From the NCBI RefSeq assembly GCF_017874215.1, contig NZ_JAGGLB010000002.1:62001-126000 (forward strand): a stretch of 64,000 nucleotides of DNA. The letters run 5' to 3'. This stretch comes from Paenibacillus eucommiae (GTDB taxonomy: Bacteria; Bacillota; Bacilli; Paenibacillales; NBRC-103111). Shown piece after piece: positions 49,949 to 59,362 of the stretch (the stretch's first letter is position 1; each line of letters starts with the position of its first letter). Made by a program: the position numbers and the translations under genes. A model generated the notes under the pieces. That model saw only the letters and a list, made by a program, of their open reading frames with translations, did not search any database and was not told where the DNA came from.

Positions 49949-50646
49949 ACCGAGTCCACCAGACTCGTATTCAGCCTGTAACCCGCGCCCCTTACCGTCT
50001 CCACGAAATCCCCGGCTCCCAGCTCTTTCAGCTTTTTGCGCAAGCGTGTAATATACACATTCAAAGTATTATCATCGATAAAATGATGATCCTCCCACAT
50101 TAAATCGAGCAGCCGCTCCCGGCTGACAACTCGTCCATTCTTAAGCAGAAGGGCTTCCAGCAAAAGGCTTTCTTTCATGGACAGCTCAGCAGTATGACCT
50201 GCATAGCTCACAAAGTAGCGCTCTGGGTACAGTATCAATTCACCTGATTCGAGCTTCTTCTCTTCTTGCGATATCGAATAAGAGCCATAAGCTCTTCGTA
50301 AATGACTACGGATTTTCGCCATAACTACTTCATAATGAAATGGCTTTGTTATATAATCGTCAGCCCCATTTTCCAATGCCATCACCTGATCCATTTCACT
50401 ATCGCGGGCAGAGATGAACAAAATAGGACAAATCGAATGTGTACGAATTTGCCTGCACCAGTAAAAGCCATCATATTTGGGCAGGTTGATATCGAGCAAT
50501 ACCAAATCGGCCTCAAACTCCTGGAAGGCTTCCAGTACAAGATTGAAATCAGTAACTTCCTTAGCTTCAAAGCCATACTTTGAAATATAAGAAAGCAGCA
50601 AATTTGAGATTTTGGCGTCATCCTCTACGATAAGTATTTTGTACAT
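49945..50646 (-). CDS. BceR-type OmpR-family response regulator
   Basis: 233 residues from the ATG at 50646, GAGGTGAGTG in front. A receiver domain (1-115) has Asp-Asp in VEDDAK, phosphoacceptor Asp in LVLLDINLPKYDG (about 52) and Lys in YITKPF; a winged-helix domain follows with LSMKESLLLEALLLKNGRVVS and ETVRGAGYRL. It would bind the bceAB promoter, which would be about 2.2 kb away, across its partner and the repeat element. Confidence 0.88.
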   Translation of the reverse strand: MYKILIVEDDAKISNLLLSYISKYGFEAKEVTDFNLVLEAFQEFEADLVLLDINLPKYDGFYWCRQIRTHSICPILFISARDSEMDQVMALENGADDYITKPFHYEVVMAKIRSHLRRAYGSYSISQEEKKLESGELILYPERYFVSYAGHTAELSMKESLLLEALLLKNGRVVSRERLLDLMWEDHHFIDDNTLNVYITRLRKKLKELGAGDFVETVRGAGYRLNTSLVDSV

Positions 50647-50829
50647 ATTCACTCACCTCTTTCAAAACAGAATAACATGATGAAAAAAGCGAAGCAACAC
50701 GCTTTCTCCGCTTTGTCGGCGCTTCTCCGCCTAAACAACTTATTTTGTAGTATAATTGCTCGTATATAATGAAAGCATGCAACAAATCCAACATGAATAA
50801 CGTTTTAGGTGCAGAAGGAGTGAAGAAAA

Positions 50830-52125
50830 TTGAAGAAGCCCATGCGTATTTTATCCAGTAGTTTTTTATCTGTTTTCCTTATGAGTGCTACTGTTTCCAT
50901 CAGCCCAGCTATTCACGCTGCAGCTCCAGCCCTCTCCGATTCTACTGAAATTACTGCTGTCACAAAGGAAAAGAGCGCTATAGTTACTTTTGGCGATCGT
51001 ATTTTAGAATCTAAAATTCAAACGATATTGGGGAAAGTAAATGAAAAGATAACCCAAGATGATTTATTAAAGCTTACTACATTATCAGCTGGTTATAAAA
51101 TTACTAGTATTAAGGGACTGGAATTTGCAACAAATCTAGAAGATATTCATCTGCCAAACAGCTATATTAGCGATATATCCCCCTTGTCTGGCTTAAAAAA
51201 ATTAAAAATGATCTCATTGCCTGATAATAATATTATAGATATCAGCCCATTAAAAGGCTTAACGAATCTTACAAATCTCAATCTGGAAAGAAATATGATT
51301 AAGGATCTTACGCCATTAGCGGGATTGACCTCCTTAACACGCCTTGCTTTGAATGAAAACAACATTTCAGATATTAGTCCGCTGCATGCTTTAACCAATC
51401 TGGAATTTTTGAATGTAAACGACAATTATATTGAAAAGCTAGGAGACTTAGTAGATCTGCACAAGCTCTATGGATTAGAATTGCATAATAATTTAGTTAC
51501 GGATGTATCGCCTCTTGCCTCCATTCGTTCATTGAAATCTATTAACATTGGCTACAACCAAGTAACAGATATTTCCCCTTTAAAAGAACTAGATTTAAAT
51601 GCCATTCAAATCAATAATACAGATATATCTGATCTAAGTGTTTTACGTAACATGCCTTCATTTAATTATTTATATTGGAAAGATAACCCTTTAACGGAAC
51701 AATCCTTATCGTTTTTAGAGGAGCTTAAGAAGAGGGAAGGCGCGGATGTGTACAACTATCCACATTATGCGTCACCGAAGGTTTTTCTGAATGGGCAAGT
51801 ACAATCATTAGGTACTCAGCCGAGATTGGATTTGTTCAACGGTGTCACCATGATGCCTCTGAGAGAGCTGTTCGAAATGTTTGGCGCTGCCGTTCATTGG
51901 GACAACGCAACTAGAACGGTTACAGCCACATCAGGAGAAAACAAAATTGTTATCCCGCTTGGTTCAAAAATAGCCCAGATCAATAATCGTAAAGTAGAAA
52001 TGGAAACGGCATCGGTGCTGTTCAAAGAGCACACTATGATTCCACTTCGATTCGTTACAGAGGCGTTCGGTTATGATATCCAATGGAATGCCAAAAAAAG
52101 ATGGATCATCATTGAAACGGACTGA
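50830..52125 (+). CDS. Secreted leucine-rich-repeat protein with stalk domain
   Basis: 431 residues from a TTG at 50830 (AAGGAG in front). A signal peptide (about 1-33, cut near AIHAAAPA) is followed by about ten internalin-type 20-22-residue repeats (about 90-305; unit pattern LTNLTNLNLERNMIKDLTPL), then two copper-amine-oxidase-N-like stalk repeats (about 320-431, motifs FLNG..MMPLRELFEMFGA and MIPLRFVTEAFGY). No transmembrane or LPXTG anchor is present, so it is probably secreted or held by the stalk domains. Ligand unknown. It stands alone between the BceR gene and the Lpl-like importer. Confidence 0.85.
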   Translation: MKKPMRILSSSFLSVFLMSATVSISPAIHAAAPALSDSTEITAVTKEKSAIVTFGDRILESKIQTILGKVNEKITQDDLLKLTTLSAGYKITSIKGLEFATNLEDIHLPNSYISDISPLSGLKKLKMISLPDNNIIDISPLKGLTNLTNLNLERNMIKDLTPLAGLTSLTRLALNENNISDISPLHALTNLEFLNVNDNYIEKLGDLVDLHKLYGLELHNNLVTDVSPLASIRSLKSINIGYNQVTDISPLKELDLNAIQINNTDISDLSVLRNMPSFNYLYWKDNPLTEQSLSFLEELKKREGADVYNYPHYASPKVFLNGQVQSLGTQPRLDLFNGVTMMPLRELFEMFGAAVHWDNATRTVTATSGENKIVIPLGSKIAQINNRKVEMETASVLFKEHTMIPLRFVTEAFGYDIQWNAKKRWIIIETD

Positions 52126-52145
52126 GCCGATTACTGTATAAAGCT

Positions 52146-52173
52146 CCTCTCTCCCACTTTAGTGTGAGAGAGG
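52146..52173. terminator. Hairpin between convergent LRR and permease genes
   Basis: CCTCTCTC pairs with GAGAGAGG around a 12-base loop, with no strong T-tract. Possible terminator. Confidence 0.5.
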
Positions 52174-52184
52174 ATACCTCGTTA

Positions 52185-53075
52185 TTAACCCTTAATAGCG
52201 CCAATCAGCATGCCTTTCATAAAATATTTTTGCAAGAATGGATAGACCACTAGTATCGGTAAAATAGCAACAACGACCGTGGCCATCTTCACCGTTTCCG
52301 GAGGTAATTGAGCCAGCTCCAACGTATTGGTTGTCATCAGTTCCTGGCTTACGTTCGGTGATTGAATCATATTACGTAGCACAACCTGGATCGGAGCAAG
52401 TGATGAATCGGTCACATACATAATACCCTTGAAATATTCGTTCCAATGCGTCACTCCGTAGAATAATCCTAGTGTAGCTATAATCGGCATCGACAATGGG
52501 AGAATAATTCTGAATAAGGTAGATATATCCCCACAGCCGTCCATCTTGGCCGCCTCTTCCAGTTCGCCAGGGAGATTCTGAAAATATGTTTTCATGATCA
52601 GCAAATTAAAGGTTGAAACCATACCTGGGATAATCATTGCCCAGATCGTATTGTACAATCCTATGGAACGTACGACTAAGTAGGTAGGGATGAGTCCCCC
52701 ATTAAATAACATCGTAAAAACGATAGCAAATAAAATAAAGTTCCGGCCTGGAATGAAATTTTTGGTTAACGGATAAGCTAGCAGCATGGTCACTAATAAA
52801 TTGAGAAAAGTCCCCAGCACCGTAATGGTAGCCGTAATTCGCAAAGCATCTGGAATGCGCCGGCCAGCAAATATTTCCTTATAGGCCCCAAACGTTATTT
52901 CACTGGGGAATATGATGAATCCCCCATTTCGCAGCACCTCGACAAAAGGCGTCACAGACATAATAAACACATAATAAAGCGGAAAAAGTGTCGCCAGTGA
53001 AAACACGGCTAATATCGTATACAGACAAGCGTCTACAACCTTATCGGTTTTTGTTTTGTGCAGTACAATGGACAT
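52185..53075 (-). CDS. Sugar ABC permease, LplC/YtcP-like
   Basis: 296 residues with six membrane helices. The ATPase-interaction loop is EAAKMDGCGDISTLFRIILPLSMPIIA (EAAxxDG, about 185-211). It is the second permease of a CUT1-type importer. GAGGGAG precedes the ATG. It lies 24 bp after the first permease. No ATPase is encoded here; such LplABC-like systems use a shared MsmX-type ATPase. Terminal gene of the leftward set. Confidence 0.88.
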   Translation of the reverse strand: MSIVLHKTKTDKVVDACLYTILAVFSLATLFPLYYVFIMSVTPFVEVLRNGGFIIFPSEITFGAYKEIFAGRRIPDALRITATITVLGTFLNLLVTMLLAYPLTKNFIPGRNFILFAIVFTMLFNGGLIPTYLVVRSIGLYNTIWAMIIPGMVSTFNLLIMKTYFQNLPGELEEAAKMDGCGDISTLFRIILPLSMPIIATLGLFYGVTHWNEYFKGIMYVTDSSLAPIQVVLRNMIQSPNVSQELMTTNTLELAQLPPETVKMATVVVAILPILVVYPFLQKYFMKGMLIGAIKG

Positions 53076-53099
53076 CTCGGGCTCCCTCCTTCTCTCAAG

Positions 53100-54062
53100 C
53101 TACCAGATGCCTGCTCCGTTTATTTTTTTCGCTATTTTGTTTGCGCCGAGTACGAGAACAAGTCCTATGATTGATTTGAAAAAGCCGGTCGCTGCAGCCA
53201 CACTGAAATCAAGATTCTCAAGTCCTCGTCGGAAAACCCATGTGTCGATAATATCTCCGGTTTCATAGACACGAGCATTCAGGAAAATATACACTTGATC
53301 AAAGCCAGCGTCCAAAATATGGCCAATCCGCAAAATAAGCAGCAAAATGAACACATCGCGAATTCCAGGCAGCGTAATATGCATAAGCTGTCTCCAGCGG
53401 CCTGCGCCGTCCACGACCGCCGCTTCATACAGTTCTTGATTGATCGTGGCAAGTGCAGCCAAATATATGATCGCGCCGTAGCCCGTGCTTTTCCAGATAT
53501 CGGTTACAATCAGGAGCGGTCGGAAAAATTCCTTCTGTGTCAATAAATCCAATGTTCCCCAGCCCATATTCTGGTACCAGGTACTAATTAAGCCCGCCTC
53601 AGGGGCCAGAAATGAAAAGGTTAACCCATACACAATAACCCATGACAGGAAGTAAGGACCGTAAGTGATGGTCTGTACGGTGCGTTTAAACCATTGAACA
53701 CGAATTTCGTTCAGGATCAGCGCCAAGCCGACATCCGTCAGCATGCCGAAAACTACGCGGTAAACACTAATAATTAAAGTATTTTTCATAATGATCATAA
53801 AATCTGGAGAGCTGAAAATAGTACGGAAGTTATCAAATCCGACCCAGGTACTTCCCCAAATCCCTTTAAGCAGGTTGTAATCCTGAAAGGCAATCAGTAA
53901 GCCGCCCATTGGTAAATAGTTAAAGATGAGATAGTACAAGAGGCCGGGTATCATCATCAGATAAAACCAGCGGCTGCGGTACATACTGCGAAGCGTTGCC
54001 CGGTATTTCGTAGTCCGCTGGGCTGTAACGCCTGCTATTTCACTTGGTGCTGCCTGCTGCAT
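53100..54062 (-). CDS. Sugar ABC permease, LplB/YteP-like
   Basis: 320 residues. After a cytosolic N-terminal tail (about 1-28) come six membrane helices; EAAVVDGAGRWRQLMHITLPGIRDV (about 220-245) is the EAA loop. The long N-terminus with RSRWFYLMMIPGLLYYLIFNYLPM is typical of LplB/YteP. AAGGAGTGAA precedes the ATG. Confidence 0.88.
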   Translation of the reverse strand: MQQAAPSEIAGVTAQRTTKYRATLRSMYRSRWFYLMMIPGLLYYLIFNYLPMGGLLIAFQDYNLLKGIWGSTWVGFDNFRTIFSSPDFMIIMKNTLIISVYRVVFGMLTDVGLALILNEIRVQWFKRTVQTITYGPYFLSWVIVYGLTFSFLAPEAGLISTWYQNMGWGTLDLLTQKEFFRPLLIVTDIWKSTGYGAIIYLAALATINQELYEAAVVDGAGRWRQLMHITLPGIRDVFILLLILRIGHILDAGFDQVYIFLNARVYETGDIIDTWVFRRGLENLDFSVAAATGFFKSIIGLVLVLGANKIAKKINGAGIW

Positions 54063-54174
54063 GGTCCTTCACTCCTTATTTCAATCAACCCCCCAGATGA
54101 AGGGGCATTGCCGCCCCTTTTCCCCGGTTGATTGCTTGTTCCTTAGCTCCAATCTACAATGTCTCGAATTACGC

Positions 54175-55809
54175 TTACTTGATTGCACCTGCAGCACGCA
54201 GTATTTCAGTATAAGCTCCGAACAAGTCATTTCCTTTATACTTCGTCATTAATTCCTCACGGTATTGCGGCCAGTTTTTACCCGACTTATCTTCAAGGAT
54301 AGCTTTGACCTGTAGCTCGCTTTGACGCTTACGGAAGCCAGCCAAATCAAACCCTTGAGGTGGTATAAAGGAAACGCCTTCGTTTTCATTCAGCTTAGTC
54401 TTTAAGAAAAATTGTAAAATATCACGGTCTCTATCCGTCTGTCTCGGATCCAATACGCTTAGGTTAAAGATCTGCGGCGCTTCAAAAGGGGTAAAGAACT
54501 GCCAAATTTGCAAAAAGTCACCCTGCTTGATCACATCCGTTGTAAAGGCATCCACATTTAGCTTGATTGTGCTGCCTTCTCTTGTGTAATGCTGTCCTTC
54601 AACCCCATAATGAGTCAGGAGATAGCCTTCTTCACTTGCCAGCCAATCCAGAATTTCAATGGAGCGCTTAACCTTCTCGGGATCCTTCTCAGCAACCTGC
54701 TTGGCGAACAAGAACGGACCTGCAGGACTTGGCTTCACAGCCATCGGAGAATCCGGGAATATATTCATCGGAACCCAGTTGGCATTCGGATACAGCTGCT
54801 TGGTACGAACTTCAATCCCTTGTGGATTACTGTCCAGGGCAAAATTTGCCGTACTTCCCAGAATGACCCCTGCCTTACCTTGAATCGCTTTCTCGATATG
54901 CTGCGGCGCTTTGTTCAGGAACCAGTCCGGATCAATCAAGTCCTCGGCGATCCGCTTGGTAATATCATCGATCACCTGCTCGACTCTGGCGTCCGTCTGC
55001 ATATCCACATATTGGTTATTTTCGATTTTTCTCGGAAATGTCAGCCCCTGATGAATGTACTCCGGCCAATCGAGGCCTATCGTTGCGCCGCCACCTGCCG
55101 TTGTGAATCCGTACGTATCTTTTTTCTTATTGCCATCTGGATCATCGTTGCGGAATTTCCGCAGCACATCCACATACTCATCGTAGCTTGTCGGAACTTC
55201 GAGCTTCAGGTTATCCAGCCAATCCTTACGGATATAGTAGGTTCGATAAATATTGCGGTCGAAAGGAACCGGTGCCCGGAAAAATTTATTTTGCACCTGG
55301 TAGGCTTTAAGCTCCTTCTCAGTGGTCCAATACTTATAATAATTTGGCATCGTCTCAGGTGTAACGAATGGTGTCAAATCTGCCAACAGCCCATCCAATG
55401 CGTACTGATTCCCCCCGTCAGGGGTTCCATCCCGCCACATATCCGGAGGCGTCGAAGCGAGCAGCAAATTCGTTTTATTGATGAAATCCTGACCTGCAAT
55501 CATATAGTCCAGCTTCAGTTCAACATTGAATTTCTCTTCGATCATTTTCTTGACAAAGTCTTTATTCGGATCTGGCAGGTTCGTATTCGGCTGGGAAGGG
55601 ACTAACCAATTTAATTTGATTTTCTCTCCCTTAGGGGTGTCTCCTTTCCCCTCTCCGGTTTGTTCCGGTTTTGTTGTACTGTCACTTGGTTGCGGCGTAC
55701 TGCCCGATTCCTTATTGGATGAACAGGCGGCTAGTAAAAATGTTAAAGCAAGAAAGATAAGCATTCCGGTTTTAAATCCATTTTTTAATCCTTTTTTTAA
55801 TCCTTTCAA
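54175..55809 (-). CDS. Extracellular solute-binding lipoprotein, LplA-like
   Basis: 544 residues from a TTG at 55809 (GGAGGGG 5 bases in front; an ATG five codons earlier has no site). An N-terminal signal with lipobox LLAACS (Cys29) and a Ser/Pro/Thr-rich linker precede a large binding protein domain (KLNWLVPSQPNTNLPDPN, and NQYALDGLLADLTPF). Size and order match the LplA/YtcQ group (about 500 residues). It delivers an oligosaccharide to the permeases. First gene of the importer; the regulator lies upstream. Confidence 0.87.
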   Translation of the reverse strand: MKGLKKGLKNGFKTGMLIFLALTFLLAACSSNKESGSTPQPSDSTTKPEQTGEGKGDTPKGEKIKLNWLVPSQPNTNLPDPNKDFVKKMIEEKFNVELKLDYMIAGQDFINKTNLLLASTPPDMWRDGTPDGGNQYALDGLLADLTPFVTPETMPNYYKYWTTEKELKAYQVQNKFFRAPVPFDRNIYRTYYIRKDWLDNLKLEVPTSYDEYVDVLRKFRNDDPDGNKKKDTYGFTTAGGGATIGLDWPEYIHQGLTFPRKIENNQYVDMQTDARVEQVIDDITKRIAEDLIDPDWFLNKAPQHIEKAIQGKAGVILGSTANFALDSNPQGIEVRTKQLYPNANWVPMNIFPDSPMAVKPSPAGPFLFAKQVAEKDPEKVKRSIEILDWLASEEGYLLTHYGVEGQHYTREGSTIKLNVDAFTTDVIKQGDFLQIWQFFTPFEAPQIFNLSVLDPRQTDRDRDILQFFLKTKLNENEGVSFIPPQGFDLAGFRKRQSELQVKAILEDKSGKNWPQYREELMTKYKGNDLFGAYTEILRAAGAIK

Positions 55810-55824
55810 CTTTTTCCCCTCCAT

Positions 55825-56069
55825 GTTTCATTTTGTCACCCTTGGATGTGAAGTCTGGCTGTCTGGTGCTTTCATGTTCACATATGACTCTCTACAGCAC
55901 AATTGTCTTTTTTTAACTTTTGCTCTGCTGCAGCATTTCCGCTAATCATTCGGAGCCATTCAAACAAAGATTAATCTAATCAAAAAAAGAACCATGCTTA
56001 GTATTTGAACCTATTATACACACACATAGTCTTTCCAGGCTTTTATCATTTCTTGAATTGGCTGCGAAA
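55825..56069. other. Promoter region of the importer
   Basis: About 245 bp of low-GC sequence between the binding-protein gene and repeat element C. It must hold the importer promoter and perhaps an operator for the AraC-type regulator. No gene and no clear motif seen. Confidence 0.4.
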
Positions 56070-56310
56070 GACGCATTGCTGTGTCCTTTGAAGTGGATGT
56101 TCGTGACTTTGGTGCGTTACGGGAGGGAAGGGCTGTGGGCTCCAGCCGCTGTTAAAGATTTGTTCCCTTGAATGGAATGGATATAGGGGGAGGAACAAAT
56201 CTTTAAAGGCGGACGCTATCGCTCTTCCACCCACAGCCCTTCCCTCCCTCAACTACAATCGCACTAACACCAAGCTCAAACGGACAGCCAGCATGGGTTT
56301 TTCTCTTGGC
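56070..56310 (+). repeat. Palindromic intergenic repeat element, copy C
   Basis: 5' hairpin GACGCA-TTGC-TGTGTC (56070-56085), long hairpin with a perfect 19-bp arm GGGAGGGAAGGGCTGTGGG and its complement (56121-56139, 56230-56248), and inner arms TTAAAGATTTGTTCC/GGAACAAATCTTTAA (56152-56166, 56192-56206). The tail runs to about 56310 (CAAACGGACAGCCAGCA), but no CGATG hairpin follows; the terminator of the next gene begins instead. Confidence 0.9.
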
Positions 56311-56312
56311 TT

Positions 56313-56355
56313 GAAAAAAAAACCGCCTAAGCCGTGAGTTTCGACTTAAGCGGTT
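56313..56355 (-). terminator. Terminator of the AraC-type regulator gene
   Basis: On the minus strand AACCGCTTAAG and CTTAGGCGGTT pair (one mismatch) and are followed by nine T. Confidence 0.88.
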
Positions 56356-56386
56356 AGCTAACCACATGTTTGTGAGAAGGAAAAAA

Positions 56387-58675
56387 TCAAGCTTTCCCAT
56401 CATATTTATCACGGTGCATTTTACGGAAGTTGCCTGGAGGAAACCCGGTAATCTGCTTGAAAATCCGTGTGAAATTTTGTACGGAGGTGTAGCGCAAACG
56501 ATCCGTAATTTCTTTAATCGATAGCTCTGTATGAATGAGCCACTCCTTCGCCTTGTCCATCCGGAACTGGATAATATAATCCATATAATTGCCGTTCGTT
56601 TCTTCTTTAAACATTCGGCTAAGCATGCTTGGCGAAACGTCAAAATGGTCTGCGAGCATCTGGAGGGACAGATCGGTCTCATAATGCTCCTGGATGTAAA
56701 GCAGCACTTGCGGGATAATCTTCTTTTGCTTGGACAGGTTATGATGGTGTAAATGATTCTGAACCTTGGCGAGGACCGTATCGGTCATCCATTGGCGAAC
56801 TTCATCCAGTGAGGAAGCTTGATATAAATAGGCCAGCACGTCGTACTCGAACATATCATTTAATTCATAGCCTAATTCGTTTAAATAATTGTCAATCTCT
56901 CCTATCAGGTTAGCGAACAAGCCAAGAATCGTTTCTGAGTTTTGCAGTGAACGCGGGATAGCCCCGATCATTTCCGACAGTTGCTCACCTGCCTTTTCGA
57001 AATTCCCCTGCACGATACTGCTAACTACAGCCGTTTTCCAATTGACCATTTCTCTGCTCGATTGCTTTAAGGAAGGCTCTACTTTGTCTGCCCTAATATT
57101 CTGATTCGGTCCAATCACCCATCGGTATTCCAGAAATCCCAACGTTTCCTGATAAGACTCGTATATACTCGCATATTCCTCACGGGCATTGCTAATGACA
57201 ACCGAAACCGTGAATTCAAAATATTTTCGCACATTCTCTCTGATGTCATGGCTGATTTGTACAATCACTTGTACCGAGGCTTCCGCCGCTTCTTCAAGAC
57301 CAACGATCAAGACCACTTGCCCCGGCTTTGGAGTTACCGAAACATAAGAAGTAAGCGGCTCGCTTAGCTCCTCAATCATATTGCGCAGCGCATACATCAT
57401 CAAGGATCGATCCTTTTCTTTATACATTTTCTGAAAAGTTTCGTAATGATCAATATCAACTACACACACGTAGAACCAGTTGCCACTCAGCGGCAGTCCA
57501 TATTCCTCGGTAAATTTACGAATATCTCTATTCGAGATTTCCCCACTCAAAAGCTGCTGCAGGATACTCTCCTTCAAATAAGGTTTATGCTCCTTCAACT
57601 GCGACTGCAGATGCTCATTCGTTTCCCGCATGCGTCCCATATACGTTTCGATAACCTGCAATCCGTCCCGTTCATCCCTGCCCTCAGGTGAGAACTTGCC
57701 AATCAGGCCTTGAATCGGAAAATAAAGCCTTCTTGTGCCAATAATGGCAATCATCAGCCAGACAAGACATAAACAGAGCATAATGGACCACATGATATAA
57801 CGAATTTTATCAGACTTCTGCGTCAGCTCTTTGGCAGGTGTCATCGCAATGTAAGTCCAATTGTTGAAGGTCGATTTAATCGTGGAAACATTGAACTTTT
57901 CGTTTTCAAGTGAAATAAAACCACGTTTATTCGGATCCTCCCAGAACGGATACAGCTCAGAGCTTGATGTCAGCTGCGTACCCATGTCCCTGTAATCCTT
58001 GCTCGTCACTACATTTTTTTCATTATCAATAATAAGTACTTTGCGGTTGCCGCCTAAATCCAATTGATTGATAAAACGTGTTAAATTGTGAATATCAAGA
58101 TGCAGCATCAAATATCCTTGCGGGTTCTTTGAATTTAAGGGAATGGCCCGGGTGAGTATTAATTCAGGCACATTTTCGTAAGTATTCGGTGGGATGACGA
58201 TGGAGCCATTGAACCGGCTCTTGAGCAGCTGGACGATCTCGTTGTAAGGATAAGATAATTCACGGATAATACCATAACTCGACGAATACAATTCATTGAT
58301 AGAAGTATAGTACAAGCTGACCTGAAAATTCACATCCGAATCACTGATCGATTTATGAACCACATCCATCATATTTAAAGTTGACTCCAGGTTTTCCATG
58401 GAAACGTTAGTTGCCAGCGAATTTAATACAAATTTATCGTTGGCGAGCTGCAGCGAAGATCTGTCCAGCCCACTCATAAAGGAATCTACCTGAGCGGCCA
58501 GCTGCTTCAGAATGATCCGATGGTTTTGCTCCACCTCATCAAGAATGCTAGAAGTCGTCATGTACGAAGAAACCGTTCCCATAATAAATACTGGCACGAG
58601 ACTCAGCAAAACAGAATAGACGAGCAGCTTTCTTTTGAACGATAAGTTTTTACCGAGTCCCATCCATGTTCTCAT
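56387..58675 (-). CDS. Membrane-anchored AraC-family regulator of sugar uptake
   Basis: 762 residues from the ATG at 58675, with AAAGGGATC in front. The open frame reaches 81 codons further, but that part is repeat element D and is not coding. Membrane helix 1 (about 17-36), a large outside Cache-like domain (about 37-285), helix 2 (about 290-312), a cytosolic linker domain and a C-terminal double helix-turn-helix (about 660-757, LSLQMLADHFDVSPSMLSRMFKEETN and the YTSVQNFTRIFKQITGFPP block). Such one-component receptor-regulators normally control a neighbouring Lpl-type importer, as the downstream genes here suggest. Confidence 0.88.
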   Translation of the reverse strand: MRTWMGLGKNLSFKRKLLVYSVLLSLVPVFIMGTVSSYMTTSSILDEVEQNHRIILKQLAAQVDSFMSGLDRSSLQLANDKFVLNSLATNVSMENLESTLNMMDVVHKSISDSDVNFQVSLYYTSINELYSSSYGIIRELSYPYNEIVQLLKSRFNGSIVIPPNTYENVPELILTRAIPLNSKNPQGYLMLHLDIHNLTRFINQLDLGGNRKVLIIDNEKNVVTSKDYRDMGTQLTSSSELYPFWEDPNKRGFISLENEKFNVSTIKSTFNNWTYIAMTPAKELTQKSDKIRYIMWSIMLCLCLVWLMIAIIGTRRLYFPIQGLIGKFSPEGRDERDGLQVIETYMGRMRETNEHLQSQLKEHKPYLKESILQQLLSGEISNRDIRKFTEEYGLPLSGNWFYVCVVDIDHYETFQKMYKEKDRSLMMYALRNMIEELSEPLTSYVSVTPKPGQVVLIVGLEEAAEASVQVIVQISHDIRENVRKYFEFTVSVVISNAREEYASIYESYQETLGFLEYRWVIGPNQNIRADKVEPSLKQSSREMVNWKTAVVSSIVQGNFEKAGEQLSEMIGAIPRSLQNSETILGLFANLIGEIDNYLNELGYELNDMFEYDVLAYLYQASSLDEVRQWMTDTVLAKVQNHLHHHNLSKQKKIIPQVLLYIQEHYETDLSLQMLADHFDVSPSMLSRMFKEETNGNYMDYIIQFRMDKAKEWLIHTELSIKEITDRLRYTSVQNFTRIFKQITGFPPGNFRKMHRDKYDGKA

Positions 58676-58745
58676 ACCGATCCCTTTCGCAAACAAAATA
58701 ATAATACTCATCATAATGCAGCTTGCGCTAAAAGACAACCAAAAA

Positions 58746-59084
58746 GACGCCCTTCTTGGGCGTCCTTTGATGAGCGTACTCGTGACGTGGAAGCGTTGCG
58801 GAGGGAATGGCTGTGGGCTCCAGCCGCTGTTAAAGATTTGTTCCCTGGAATGGAATGGATGAGGAGGTTGGAACAAATCTTTAAAGGCGGACGCTTCCGC
58901 TCTTCCTCCCACAGCCACTCCCCCTCTTTAGCTACAATCGCACGAATCACACGAACACCAAGCTCAAACGGACTGCAATCAGGGGTTTTTCTCTTGATTA
59001 GAGAAGATTTCTTAGCGGCTGCAGGCGCTGGGGATGAAGAGCGCGAGATGAACTGCACTTTAGCGATGTTTTTCATCGCTAAAG
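58746..59084 (+). repeat. Palindromic intergenic repeat element, copy D
   Basis: Full-length copy: 5' hairpin GACGCCC-TTCTT-GGGCGTC (58746-58764), long hairpin with middle arms GAGGGAATGGCTGTGGG (58801-58817) and CCCACAGCCACTCCC (58908-58922, one mismatch), inner arms 58830-58844 with 58870-58884, tail (58960-58990) and the CGATG hairpin CTTTAGCGATG-TTTTT-CATCGCTAAAG (58058+1000 onward, 59058-59084). It lies upstream of the AraC-type gene. Confidence 0.9.
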
Positions 59085-59247
59085 GCACGGGGGCATGTCC
59101 ACATAGGTACTTTAACGATGAAAAACATCGTTAAAGTACCTTTTATACACCCAAGAAGGGTAGCCGTCCTCTTTTAACGATGAAAATCATCGTTAACGTG
59201 ACTGATTGACTGGAAATCCTTCCTTTATCGATGAAAAACATCGTTAA
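59058..59247. repeat. Cluster of four CGATG/CATCG hairpins
   Basis: Four small hairpins: 59058-59084 (11-bp arms, AGCGATG/CATCGCT), 59106-59140 (15-bp perfect arms GGTACTTTAACGATG/CATCGTTAAAGTACC, loop AAAAA), 59174-59196 (TTAACGATGA/TCATCGTTAA) and 59223-59247 (one mismatch). Loop sense alternates between AAAAA and TTTTT, so they occur in both orientations. Confidence 0.92.
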
Positions 59248-59362
59248 GTCAAGCACACGCTCCATTCGGGGGAGGCGGGCTGCTACATTTGCTACATCTG
59301 CTACGAGATTGCTCTTTCAACCTGCCTAAAGCCCGACTCATCGTCCAAATCTGGCCCATCTT
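59248..59362. other. Spacer between repeat copies D and E
   Basis: Holds a short tandem repeat of TGCTACATT-like 9-mers (59280-59306). No gene seen. Confidence 0.5.

Noticed and set aside
58676..58918. 81-codon upstream extension of the AraC-type regulator
   Set aside because: It lies entirely in repeat copy D, and the same peptide (ending SREQIFNSGWSP) appears in other copies only because the DNA is repeated.
59058..59247. Possible CRISPR array in the hairpin cluster
   Set aside because: Units are palindromic and spaced irregularly (22-35 bp), in mixed orientation, with no cas genes.
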